Assembly (NCBI RefSeq): GCF_030052815.1
Contig: NC_079499.1
Location: forward strand, 70,943,760 to 71,007,759
From: Hevea brasiliensis
Taxonomy: Eukaryota; Streptophyta; Magnoliopsida; Malpighiales; Euphorbiaceae
DNA: 64,000 nucleotides
Direction of reading: 5' to 3'
The notes under the pieces are model-generated. The model was not told where the DNA came from. It did not search any database and saw only the letters and a list, made by a program, of their open reading frames with translations. The position numbers and the translations under genes were made by a program. This document shows positions 21,094 through 33,662 of the stretch, in pieces. Positions within the stretch are counted from its first letter, which is position 1. The number at the start of each line of letters is the position of its first letter.

Positions 21094-24000
21094 TGTAATA
21101 CCCCTATATGCATAGCTATGTGTAATACACTGTTCCAGTGGCTAGTGTCGGTCCGGACAATTAAGAGGATTAAAATCCTGTTTAAGTCACTTAGAAAAGC
21201 CCTGAACAAGAATAAATAGTAATTACCAGAAGGTCAAGTAGAAGTAAGAAAAACAAAGCATAAAAAGTTAAATGAGCTGGAGGTCACAGCGATGGGTGAT
21301 CTTTCCAGGAAGTGACTGCGAGGTCAACTGTAATCCTAATTTTGAATGGGAAATTGTGACATCACAGTCCTAAGGACTATGGCGAAGATAGTGGGAAAGA
21401 GAAAATTTGTGACACCCCTTACCCGACTACAGTGTAGCCGAGCAAGTTATGCCACTCAGTGTGCCGGAGCACTCTATTTTATCTTAATTCATTTTTATCG
21501 TAGTTTTGAATATAACTTGTGAAATATAATTCATTTATTGAAATTGTAATTTATTTGAGGTTCCAAAAATTTTAAAGAAAATCCGACGGAGTACTGGCTA
21601 AAAATGGAGAAAACAGTTCTTCGGAACCTGTGAAAAACACTTCTAATAATTATATTCATCTATTCACAAACTCCAATATCAAAATCTCAATATTTTTCAA
21701 CCATTCGTTTCTCAATCATTCATCACATTTGATAGTCATGTAACAGTCACAGATCAATATTCACTTTTCCATTTACAAACACAATTTTGCATTATTTACA
21801 TGAAAATCAAAATACATAATAATTTTGATAAATGGCTTAAATAAATTATATTCCATAAACTATATTCAAAACTATGACAAAAAAATTAATTAAGGAAAAA
21901 AATAGAGTGTGCCGGTACACCGTGTGACATATCTTACCCGGATATACTGTAGACGGGTAAGGGGTGTCACAAAATTATAGAAAAGAGTTGATAAATAGGT
22001 CAAATAATTAAGTCAGGATTCTAGAAGAAACACTAGATTATGTGTAAACCGGATCAAACTGGGGAGGGGCAAATTAATCAATTCACCCCTAGAGGTGACC
22101 CATGACCTAACTTTTTAATAAAATTGGAAAAATGAAAATTTTGAAATATAGATTTAAATTAAAGAACCATGGAAAAATAAAGGAAAAAGGAAAAGAAAAG
22201 AAAATTTGAATTTTTACATCATCAAAATTACATATGCATGATGCAATAAAAGAAGTATTAAATTATTTAAAATTTGACTGAGTCAAAATTAATATAATTA
22301 CACATAAAAACAAATGAAAATTGAAAAATCAATTCCCATCTTCTTCCCCAAAGTTGGCCGGCCATTCCCTCTCTTCACCCTCTCTCTCAAAAACTCCATT
22401 GAAGCTTTAAACTAAGCTTCATAAACCCTAAATTCTCCATAAATTCCCCACTTGTTTGTGATTAAACTATGTTCTTGCAACTAGAAAAGAAGATTGAAAA
22501 AGAAAAGAAGATTGAAGAAGAAAAGAAAGGAAGAAAGTGAGAGAATTGAAGAATTGAAATCCAAAGAAAGGTTAGTGATTATTTCCTTCAATTTCTCTTT
22601 AAATTTATGTTTATGTAGTTGAAATAAACTTAGAATTGAAGAGAAATTCAAACAAAACAAACATGAGGGATCAAGTGGGGATTTCAGCCAACATGGGTAG
22701 AAATAGGGTTTGAGTAATTTTGATGAATTAAAAAGGGTAAATGAGTTAAATTATATGTGTAGAACAAGATTATGCACTTTGATTTAACTAATTGAACAAT
22801 TGGCAAAAATTAGGGTTCTTGAGTTCTTGAAATTAGGGAAAAAATTGGAAGAAATGGTCAATTGATGCAATTGACCCTAATTGAGGTTAGAAATGGTCAA
22901 TTGGAACTAATTAAGATATGTTGGAGTGATTAGAATTGCAAGGCAATTCGGATTGGATAAGGTTCACCTTTGGGCAGTTTGACCTAGGTAAAGGGACCAA
23001 AACTGTAATTTTGCCAATCCAATTAGTGTAAGGCCAATTGGATATGAAAGTAGACACATAATGATGTAATTTTCATATAGAAACCATGCTCAGAAAATGA
23101 CATTAAGGTAGTGAACAATTAGGTCAAATCCGGGTAATGTGCACTGCTACTGTATCAAAATGACTAAATTAATATAATTTGTTCATTTAGCCATAACTTG
23201 GTGTAGGAAGGTCCAAATGACCTGAATTTTATACCGATGGAAAGCTGAGACATAGCACTATAACTTTTATGAAGAACACAAACCCAATTTCTAAATATAA
23301 CCTATCCAAAAAATGAGCTGCAGTCAGCACACCAAAACTGCCAGAACCAAGAAAGTGCCCAGAATTCTGGGTTTGAACTAATCTGGCCAGCCTTAGAAAA
23401 ATGACCATATCTTGGGCTACAAAACTCCAAATAGAGGGATTCAAAAAGGGAATTAAAGATAAGATAATAAGGAACAACTTCGATGAAGGACACTTAGTCA
23501 AATTCCTACAGTAACTAGAATAATGGAACAGTAAAAAACAGGGGACCAAAACTGAAAAATTAAAAATTCTCTTAGGAGACTTAGAAATTTAAATGGCAAC
23601 CAATGCTAACAACTTAGGCACTCAAAATGTGCTATGTGAGTGTAATTGGAATTCACCTATCTATTAAGCATGAGAAAGTTAATATTTTGACTTGAATAGT
23701 ATCATGAATAGTAACCCCAAAATGCAAAGTTTAGGAATACCATTTTAAGCCTATGTAGGGATACAATTAAATAAATATGTAATAAATTGTTGGAATTATT
23801 ATGAGTTATGAAACTGAAACACTGTAATTTGTGTGTTTCAGTTGAAAAAGACTTGGGAAAAGATAAGGAACATTAAGTCAATGCCTAGAGGCGACTCAAA
23901 TCAGGTTTGTGCACAATAATCCTTATTTAAGCATTTTCTCATTGAAAATTTGATTTAGCATGCATTATGAAAATTCTGTGTTTATTATGAGTTTAAGAAC

Positions 24001-24246
24001 TTCGGTGTTGCCACTTTGTGAAGGAAAATGTGACTTTGGAAATTGATTGGATTTTGCATGCAATATTTGAATAAATAACTTTAAATTGATTTCTGATTCA
24101 CACTTAGCATGACAGTACCATATTATTCCACCTCCATTTATGAGGTTGAGATTGATTATTTTCCCCCCTCTCTGGATTACCAGTTGAGTTCGAGATCGGA
24201 TGAGTACTCATTAGCTAGCTAGCCACCTCTCTCATTGATTTAGACT
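21094..24246 (+). repeat. LTR I, plus-oriented D/E-type LTR, truncated
   Basis: It starts TGTAATACCCCTATAT and carries the GTCCGGACA and GGTCAATTGG-type modules of D/E LTRs in plus orientation. At 23800-24240 it matches, inverted, sequence seen at 25650-25850 and 30790-31020. It stops at 24246 where element D begins, before its U5 end. It hosts the foldback element at 21408-21971. No gene is present. Confidence 0.75.
21403..21976. mobile_element. foldback mini-element with two LTR U5 ends (target duplication AAATT)
   Basis: The element is 21408-21971 (564 bp), bounded by perfect AAATT duplications at 21403-21407 and 21972-21976. It begins TGTGACACCCCTTACCCG and ends with the exact reverse complement, CGGGTAAGGGGTGTCACA. 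The left roughly 400 bases match the U5-proximal end of A/G-type LTRs in minus orientation. Near 21815 it switches to an inverted copy of about 155 bases of the same U5 end. The arms are imperfect terminal inverted repeats of roughly 140 bp. It has no coding capacity. The five-base duplication matches gypsy integrase products. Confidence 0.85.
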
Positions 24247-27200
24247 TGTCACACCCTACCCCTCTGTAAGATATAGCATGATCCCGTAGTATACCTAATG
24301 AATTACCATACTTCGCCTACTAGTAACCCATTAAATATATTACAAGGGATTTTAAATCAATTTTCGTGAAATTGAATCATTGATTAAAATTTGGTGTTAC
24401 AAAAATTTTTTAAAATTTCAGTAGAGTGTCGGCTGTTTTTTGAGAAAATAGTTCTTCAAAACCTGCAAAAAAGCACTTCCAATATTTTTGCTCAACCATA
24501 ACTCCATTTCAAATCATTTCTCAATACAATTCAATCTCAATAATCAAATCAATTCATTTTCAAACCAACCTCATCATAAAAGAAACATTTCATTGATTAC
24601 AAGACTCCAAAATTAATATTATAAAATTAAACAGATAAATGAAATCTCAAATTTACAGTACAATAATTTACATTTAATTACATACCAAATTATTTTACAA
24701 GAGTTCTTATACAACTACTCAAATAATTTACATACATATTATTACATGCATATATTAAAACCTATGTACATAGGTATACCAATGATATACCTGGAGCTGA
24801 TCTGAATGTGTCTTCAAGGAAGCTTACTCATCTGCTTTTTAAAATATAATACCATATATATGTTGACAAAATTATAACAAATAATTTGAAAATCTTGAAC
24901 TTCATAAAAATTCCAAAGGTCAAAATAATCGTTGCCAATAATATAATCATTTGTTAAAATAACCTTGATCAAGAATTTCAATTTGTCAAATCACAACTGA
25001 ACAATTAAAGTAATTCCAACAATTTATGGAAACAAATATTAATTTCAATAAAATCAAGTGTGCATAAATCCAATTTGAAATGAAAATTCTTTACTATTCA
25101 AAAACCATTTTTTATCTCACTAACTGTGCAAGACCAATCTGAAAGGGCCATCTCCGGGGTGATTCTAACTCCTTATGGCCAGGGAGGTCGAATCATCGTG
25201 CACAATACACATCACAATAATAAAACTTTTGAAAGGGCCATGAAAAACTTAGATCTAACCTCTAATAAGAGAAGAATCTAAGCCTGTGCACGTACCATGG
25301 TAATCAAAACAAAGCTAACTACATTGTCTCCTCAACAAATGAGAGAGACGGGTAATAACCTAGTCAAGCATCTATAGTAAGATACAAAATAATATCATAA
25401 ATCTCTTTGTCCTTTTGTGAGCATAAATCACAACACAATTCGATTCAAAGTCAATTCCAACATCCAATAATTTTTATGCTCATCACAATTCAAAACATAT
25501 TTTATCACAATTTTTCCAAAACTAATTTATTCAATCCACAACAATGCTCAATAATTGTTAAAATACCATTTCACAAAGCTAAATTCATGCATACTATAAT
25601 AATTTCAATAATCATTGAAATAAATCCAATACTTGATAACATAATACATAATGAAAATAACGTTATTTAATCATATGAAATATTCTGAACAAAAGAAATT
25701 AAAAACTAGTTGTGCACAAACCTCTTATGTTGACTCAATTTACTTCAAATCTCGTTTTTCCTTCGAAAATCCCTTTCTGGTCTCTTTTTCAACTGAAACA
25801 CACAATTTACAGTGTTTCAGTACCATATCTCATAATTAATCCAACAATTTATTTCATGCCTACTTAATTGTAGCCTTAAATTTGCTTAAAATGGTGTCCT
25901 TTGAATTTTGCATTATGGGTCACTATTTTCTACTGTGCCATTGGTCTAGTTATTGTGGGAATTTGGCTAAATATCCCTTGTCAAAGTTGTTCCTTATTAT
26001 CTTAGCTTAAATTCTCTTTTTGAATCACTCCATTTGGAGTTATATAACTCAAGTTATGGTCAATTAACCATAACTAGGTCAAATCTGAATTTTGGTTTCC
26101 TTAATAGGCAGATTTGATATTGAATTTGACTAATTTATTTGGATAATTTGTAGTAATATTTAGGCTTAGCATTCTTCATAGGATTTTTTATCCTGTGTCT
26201 TAGGGTCAATCAGAAATTTTACTTGTAATTTGTCAAGTCTTATAGAATTATTTATAGCCAAATTGTTAACTTGGACTCAAAGGTCCTATATTGGCATGGT
26301 CCTCAATTAGGTCAATGGCTTTGACCTTAAATTCTGACCTTATATATTTATAATTTGAGGAAGTTATCTAAAATAAAGTTTTAAGTCTCTTTCCTAGCTT
26401 TCCAGATTGGTATGGCTCATTACATTGGGAGACTTCTTATGGGAAATATGCCTATTTGAATTTTCTGAACTTAATGGTCAATTGTACCAATTCCAGATTT
26501 AGTGTGTCAATTTAATCAACTTAATTGACCTAGTTCCCTTAATTTTTGGGTTTTGGTCAAATTACCAATATTATAGATCTATGTTTTATTGAACTTTTGG
26601 CACTGATTTTAGGTCGTTTGGAGTTGTGTAGACCAATATATGGTCAATTTACTAATGCTGGACAGATTGTATTCTTATTGCAAAGTTTAGGTCACTTTTA
26701 GGTCAATTCCGATTCAGGCAGATTTTGTAACCGAACTTGTGCAAGCAAATTGACTTTCCTAAGGTCATTTCTAGGCTTGGTGATCTTAATCAAAGTTATA
26801 GCTCTATGTCTAAGCTATCCAACCATATAAATTTCAGGTCATTTGGACCTGTATACAAGGAGTTATGGCCATTTTCATGAGTACTATTCAATTGTTCAAA
26901 TTTCAGGTTTGCAATGTTACCAATTCGGATTAGGTCAGCTTTCATATCACTTTCTAGACAGAATTTAGGTATGCTTTCTGCATGAAAGTTGGCACATTTT
27001 GTGCCTATTTTTGTCTCCAACTGGCCTCATACCAATTGTGGCCACACATTTAGGGTTATAAGCTCAAATACATACTGCCCTTTTTATACTTTCCTTAAAC
27101 ACAAATCAAACACACATTTAACTTGCTCAGCTTTAACTTCCCATACCTAATTCTGATTTTATACCATTCCATATTCATTTATCACTTCTTACTATGGTTA

Positions 27201-28750
27201 ATTTGGACAGAATACAAATATTCTCAATACATCAAATACAACCCTAAACCACAAAGTCGAAATTCAGCAATATATACACATAAATACACCTATTCATTAC
27301 ATATAATTTTCACTACTAATTTACATACACATTCATCAATCCTTGGTACCATAATTCATCCAATAATTTCATGAAATTAAGTACTCTTCATTGAACTTCA
27401 AGGCTGCCAAAAATTTCCATTAGCCAGAGTCTTCAATACCTCTTACCAAGTTCCAAATTCAAATGCGCTAATTTCACACATACACTTGAATTAGCTTGAC
27501 TACTCATATAATACCTTAATTAATCATCATAAATCACTTCTTTCACACATAAATTAATCCATTCTCATGGAATCAAGGCTGCCTACTTTAATCAATTATA
27601 CTCAAAGTTCCCAATTCAAAATCAAATTCCAATTCAATTACACAATCTCAATATACACATAAAATTCACTTGCTAAAACCTTTAATTACTTTAATTAACT
27701 TCAATTCCCATCATATACATGTGAAAAGAAACCAAACCCCTTAAATCACCATGGCTGCTGAATTAAGGATTCATCAAATACCCCACCAATTCTTCAATTT
27801 TCTTAGTCATTCAACTCCTCTCAACCTTAAACCAAAGATTAATTAAGGGAGGAAGGGAAATTAGCGCTAACCTTTGTTTGGAGCTTCATCAAACTTCATC
27901 AAATGCTTCCCTTTATGCTCCCAATATGCTTCCTATGGTGTGTAAATCAACTTTAGTGAAGAAACTTAGAGGAAAAAAAATGGTTTAAACATAGGAAATG
28001 GGAGCTTGCATGGGTGGCCATGGAGGAAGAACTTGAAAAATTGAATTCGACCATGGTTGTGCAAAATGAAAAAAATGAATTTCAAAGTGGTGTGTGCTGT
28101 CCACTTATGCTTTATATAGTGCCACCTAACCCCACTAACCATAGGTTAATTATTTAATTAATCAACTTTTAATTATTCTAATTCATACCCCATAATTTCT
28201 CTTAATTTCATTACATATTAAATTTCCTTTTTCATGGGGTTCCCAAAATTTAATACTATTTATTTTTTATGGTCATTTAGGTCAAAATACCATTCTAGGT
28301 GTCAAATGACCAAAATGCCCCTCTTCAGGTTGCATTTCCTATTTTTTTGGTAACACCGATTTTTGTCGATTTCTTGAGTTTTTATTTTTATTTGTACTAA
28401 TTCATTAATTTTTCTTTGACATTTCTAATGTCAATTACACCTCTATAGACCTTTAATCATGTCTTAAAAATTATTTTTGAGGGTTCCCCATGGTCCAGGA
28501 GTCAGCAATTGCCTTCGCTGTAACTTCCCGGTGCGGTCACTCATCACTATAGTGCTGACTCATTTAATATAGTTTCATTTCCTCTCTTCTATTTTTCCTT
28601 AATTTTTCTTATATTTTCTTATTATTATTTCATCATTTTACGCTTGCTCACTATTATTGAAGTGTAGTTCCAGACATCCTGACTTATAAGGACAGACATT
28701 AGGTCATCGGAGTAGCAGAAATACGGACTACGTAAAGTGAAGGCGTTACA
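24247..28750 (-). repeat. 3' LTR of element D
   Basis: 4504 bp, from TGTCACACCCTACCCC to GGCGTTACA on the plus strand. It matches 61996-64000 closely over its first 1.9 kb. About 75 bases holding the double hairpin are missing near 24837, whereas the 5' LTR keeps them. It carries the repeated 'aggtcatttggacctg', 'gagttatggcc' and 'catgaaagttggcacattttgtgcc' modules (25990-27050) and a TATA box at 28111-28118. No gene is present. Confidence 0.88.
28111..28118 (-). promoter_or_regulatory. TATA box of the D 3' LTR
   Basis: The minus strand reads ACTATATAAAGC, about 640 bases from the LTR start. AAGTGGACAG follows, as in the E-type LTRs. It lies upstream of the putative splice donor AAG|GTTAGCGC near 27875. 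Confidence 0.5.
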
Positions 28751-29067
28751 ATTCTTCTCCTCTAAATACAAATTTCGTCCTCAAAATTTACCGGATATAT
28801 CTGTTACTTCCTTACTTCTTTATTTCCTTGTGTTGTTTCATCAATTTTTAGGTTCGGCTCCTCTCTAACCTTCACGGCATACACCTATGGTGTCACCCTA
28901 ACTTCGGGCCTTTTGACCATCTCAGAAATAGCCTTCTGTGAAATCTCAGTCATTGCTACTCTGACTGCACCTCACTGGATACTGTGTCCCACCATTGATA
29001 TGCATTATCTTGCACCCTCCAGGTTCTGTTCTGACCAATTCTCATACTTATTTTCTTATTTACTTCT
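28751..29067 (-). pseudogene. 3' interior of D: polypurine tract and displaced gag-core fragment
   Basis: 28751-28763 is the polypurine tract (minus GAGGAGAAGAAT). Around 28975-29015 the minus strand encodes NAYQWWDTV-like gag-core sequence matching DDAYEWWDTV of A. In D this piece lies downstream of the zinc-knuckle part of gag (46231-46272), the reverse of normal gag order. The rest is unrecognised. E1 cuts the segment at 29067. Confidence 0.6.
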
Positions 29068-29670
29068 TGTCACACCCTACCCCTCTGTAAGGCATAACAT
29101 GATCCCATAGTATACCTAATGAATTACCAACTTCATCTACTGATAACCTATTAAATACACTACAAGGGATTTTAAAACTTTTCTTACTTCTTTTTATAGT
29201 GGTGAGCACTATTTACAGGTGTTATAAATTTTTTTTGAACTGAAGTGAAACTGCTAATACATTTTAATTAGTGGTAATTTCTGTAAAAATTTTGGCGGAA
29301 TGTCCTCTGTATTTTGAATAAAATAGTTCTTCAAAAACCTGTAAAAAGTGCTTCAAATATATTTCTCAATATCAAACTCCAACATAATTCAACACAATAT
29401 GTTTCTCAACTCAAATCCACAATAATTTTTCAAAGGCTGAGATAAAAGAAATACAGTACAAATTTTACAAACCAAAATAACTCATAATTTATTTTTACAA
29501 CTTCAATGTACAATTTTAAATTACAACTGCTCAAAACCAAGAACACTATATACATACAATGAACATACATTACAATACAAAATGCAAAATATGGTATACT
29601 CAATATACCCGGTGATCTCTCGCTGAATGCACTAGCAGCCTAGTCTGCTGCCCTGTCAGTCTGCCTACCT

Positions 29671-29710
29671 GCGACAGCAATAAAAAGCTATCGCTGAGAC
29701 AATGTCTCAG
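29671..29710 (-). other. paired hairpins in the E1 3' LTR
   Basis: GCGACAGC pairs with GCTATCGC (one wobble in RNA), followed directly by CTGAGAC / GTCTCAG with a three-base loop. The stem sequences differ from those of A/G, but the position before GTGGTGCA is the same. Confidence 0.6.
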
Positions 29711-29853
29711 TGGTGCACAACATTAACCAAATAAAATTTTAAATCACAAATGATAAGTCATATAAAAAGTGGATACTTAAACCATAGTTAAATTCAAGAC
29801 AATGAATGTCATAAAGAATTTAAACTCCATGTCACAATATCACAATAAATATT

Positions 29854-32800
29854 TATCACACCCTACCCCTCTGTAAGGCATAACATGATCCCGTAGTATA
29901 CCTAATGAATTACCAACTCCGTCTACTGATAACCCATTAAATATACTACAAGGGATTTTAAAAACTTTTCTTACTTCTTTTACAGTGGTGAGCACTATTT
30001 ACAGGTGTTAAAAACCTTTGTGAACTGAAGTGAAACAGCTAAATCATTTGGATTATTAGTAATTTCTATAAAAATTTTGGCAGAGTGCCATCTGTATTTT
30101 GGGTAAAGCAGTTCTTCAGAAAACCTGTAAAAAGCACTTCAATATTTTCCTCAATCTCAAACTCTAACAAAATTCAACACAATATGCTTTTCAACTCAAT
30201 CCACAGTAATTTTTCAAAGACTGAGATACAAGAAATATAATACAATTTTTTTACAAGTCAAAACAACTCATAATTTACTTTAGAACTTCAATGTACAATT
30301 TTAATTTACAACTGCTCAAAACCAAAAACAATATGTACATACAGTGAACATACATTACAGTACAAAATGCAAAATGTGGTATACTCATTATACCCGATAA
30401 TCTCTCGCTGGATGTACTAGCAGCCTAATATGCTGCCCTGTCCGTCTGTCTACCTGCGACAGCAATAAAAAGCTATTGCTGAGACAATGTCTCAGTGGTA
30501 CACAACATTAACCAAATACAACTTTAAATCACAATTTATTAATCATATAAGTGATAAATACATAAAATCATAGTTAAATTCAAGTCAATGAATGTCATAA
30601 GGAATTTAACACAATATCACAATAAATCTCAGTAATCAAAACGTAGTTAAATTCAAAAGACAGTGAATGTCAATAAGAATTTAAACTCCATTTCACAAAT
30701 TATCAAAGCTCATAATAACACAATTTAGTCAAATAATTTACGAACACAGTGTTGCCAATTCATACACAACTTAAGCCATGACACAAAATTTCTTATCAAT
30801 GCCTCGTTGTACACCACGACAAAGCAATCTCAACCCCATTAATCGAAATCAATGAGGAAGGGAGCTAGCTATATAATGAGTACTCATCCGATCACCTCAA
30901 CTGGTAAACCAGAGAGGGAGAAAAATAAATGATCACGACTCCATAAATGGAGAAGGAAAATAAACAATCACAACCCCATAAATGGAGAAGGAATGATATG
31001 ATACTGTCATGCTAAGTGTGAATACAAAATCAATTCCAAACATTTTATTCAAATGATTTGTGAGAATCCAATAAATTTCTAAAGTCATAAATTCATTCAC
31101 AAAATAGCAACACAATTCATAATTAACTTCAAATTTTCACAAATCACACTAAATCAATTTTTCCATAGTTTCAAACTATTTACAATGCTTTTCAAGCAAT
31201 AAGTATCCATTCAAACACATTTCCATAATTGAAAACAATAATATACAAATAGTCATAATTTATTTCAATTGAAAAATTCAAAAGAAATAACTGTTGTGCA
31301 CAAACCTCTGATAACTGTCTCCTGGTCTTGACTCAGTGTTTCCTTCCCTTTCCTTCAGTCTTTGCTAACTGAGAAACACAATTTGAAGTGTTTCAGTACT
31401 TAATTAAACTGTCTCTAACGATAATGCTTGATAAGTAATTCACTGAATGCTATTATTTGCTTAATCAACCTAATATATCGACTCTCGATGCGTTCTAGGT
31501 AAATTAGGTTTTAAGGTTACCAATATGTCACATTCGATAGTCTTTTATGGTTAGTACATGTTACCAAATTCATTTCCATGTATCTTGGATTTTCTTGCAA
31601 TTTGTGGATTCCGGGATACTAGTTTGACCTAGCCGGACGACCTAGTTCCCTCATTTTTCGGGTTTCGGTCAAAACTACAAACTTGTAGATCTATGTCTTA
31701 TTGCACGCAGGGCAAAATTTCAGGTCATTCTGAGTTATTTAGACCAAGTTATGGTCATTTTACTATTGCTGGTCAAAGTGCATCAAAATTGGTCACTTTA
31801 GGTCATTTTAGGTTCGGCCAGTTTTTGGACCCGAAATTGTGTAAGCTGTTTGACTTGCTTATGATCATTTCTGGGATTTGGTGTCTTCATAAGACTTGTA
31901 GATATGGGTCTTAACTATTCATGGTCAAAATTTCAGGTCAATTGGACCTGTTTTGAGTGAGTTATGGCCTAAATACTAACTGCTGCCCAAATGGTCAATT
32001 TTCAGGCCTCAATTGCACTTAATCCGGATTTGGTCATTTTTTAAGCTACCTTGCAAGCAGAATTTTGGCAAGCTTCCTTCATGAAAGTTGGCACATTTTG
32101 TGCCTAGTTTCACCTCCAATTGGTCTCATACCAATTGGAGCCACACACTTAAAGTTCTAGGCCTAAAACTCAAACTGCCTTATTGCATTTCTTTCATACA
32201 CATCAAGGATCACTCCTAACACTTACCAAACTCAACATTCATGCCCATTTCTGGTTTGTACCATAACCTAAACATATTTTACCACATATTGTTGATCATT
32301 TTGGCAGCTTACAATCACATTCAATATGCACATTATAGTCCAAAATTTACCAACTTCAATTTACACACAATTTAACTACATAACAAGCTCATTTACATGC
32401 CTAAACTCAAACCCTTGTACACATATACAATCTGCCATAGCAAGTACCATAATTCAACCATGTAATTTCATAAACCAACCCATGAAATAACATTTTTTTG
32501 GTTCACAATGCAAGCTGCCAATTCATACATCACACTCCATTAATTTCCAAGCTTCCAAATTCAAATACACATTCACAATATACTTAGTATACATCACTCA
32601 ATTTATTCCTACACATATCAACACATAATCAACCCTTTAATCTACCATTTACAAGCAAGAATAAACTGCCCTCAAGTAGTTTCCATGGCTGCCAAAAATA
32701 AACATCTCCCTTAGAACATTAAACTCCAAAATTCTTTCCACAATTCAAGTACCCATAACCTCCTTACTAACTTTAATGAAGCACTAACCAAAAACACAAA

Positions 32801-33662
32801 CTTACCACTTTGGAAACTCTTCAAAATCTCTCAAAAACTTGGTCTTCTTGCTGCCAATCTACTGCCCAAGTGGTGTAGACTAACTTTGATGAAGGAACTT
32901 AGGAAGAAATTGGCTTACTTCATGCATGCATGGAGCTTGGCCATGGATGGCCATGGAGGAACTTGAGAGAAAAAGAAGAATTCGGCTGGTTCTGGTTTGG
33001 GAGGTTGAAGATGGTAGTTTTAGTCCACTAATGCTTAATATGGGTCCCTTAAGAGGTCACTAGTGGAGCACTAACTTGGTTAAATAAGTCATAAATCTTA
33101 ATTTCCTTAATTTTGCTCATTTGCCACTAATCTTTTACTATTTACATAATGTATCTCAATTTAATTTTTCATGCCATTTATAAAGTGTTATATCATTTAT
33201 TTTTAATGGACATTGAGGTCAAAAGGCAACTCGGGATGTCAAATAACCACAATGCCCCTATTTGGGTTGTATTCCCGATTTTTCGGTAACACCGGGTTTT
33301 ATCCGTTTTTCGATTTCTCACTTTTCTTTGTACTAATTAATTAATTTTTTTTTTGATATTTCTAATGACAATTATACTTCAATTGATGTCTCTATAAGTC
33401 TTAAAAATGTTTTCCAGGGTTCCCCGCAGTCCAGGGCTAGTACCCGGTGCGATCACCCATCGCTAGGGTTCTCGGCTCGCTTAACTTCATTACATTTCTT
33501 TGATATTATTTTTCTTTTGTTTTTCTTGTGTTTTCTTTTCTTGTATTTCATTATTTTATGTCTCATCAATCATAACGAAGTGTAGTTCTAGGCATCCTAG
33601 CTGTCCGGACAACACTGGTCACCAGAACAATAGAACGCACTACCGAACTTAGGGGTGTTACA
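29854..33662 (-). mobile_element. solo LTR E2 nested in the E1 3' LTR
   Basis: 3809 bp of E-type LTR starting TATCACACCC (G to A in the terminal TG) and ending GTGTTACA, with no interior. Flanks ATATT (29849-29853) and ATATC (33663-33667) are a near-match for a five-base duplication. It holds hairpins at 30456-30495. No gene is present. It presumably formed by recombination between the LTRs of a full element. Confidence 0.82.
30456..30495 (-). other. paired hairpins in solo LTR E2
   Basis: The same arrangement as in E1: GCGACAGC with GCTATTGC (two wobbles), then CTGAGAC / GTCTCAG. Confidence 0.5.

Noticed and set aside
21094..24246. LTR I as the 3' LTR of element C
   Set aside because: C's 5' LTR is of A/G type (ends GTCACA after AAGGGG, CTAAGC hairpin), whereas LTR I matches D/E-type LTRs, so it is a separate insertion.
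29854..33662. E2 as a complete nested element
   Set aside because: Only one LTR is present, with no primer site, polypurine tract or interior, so it is a solo LTR.
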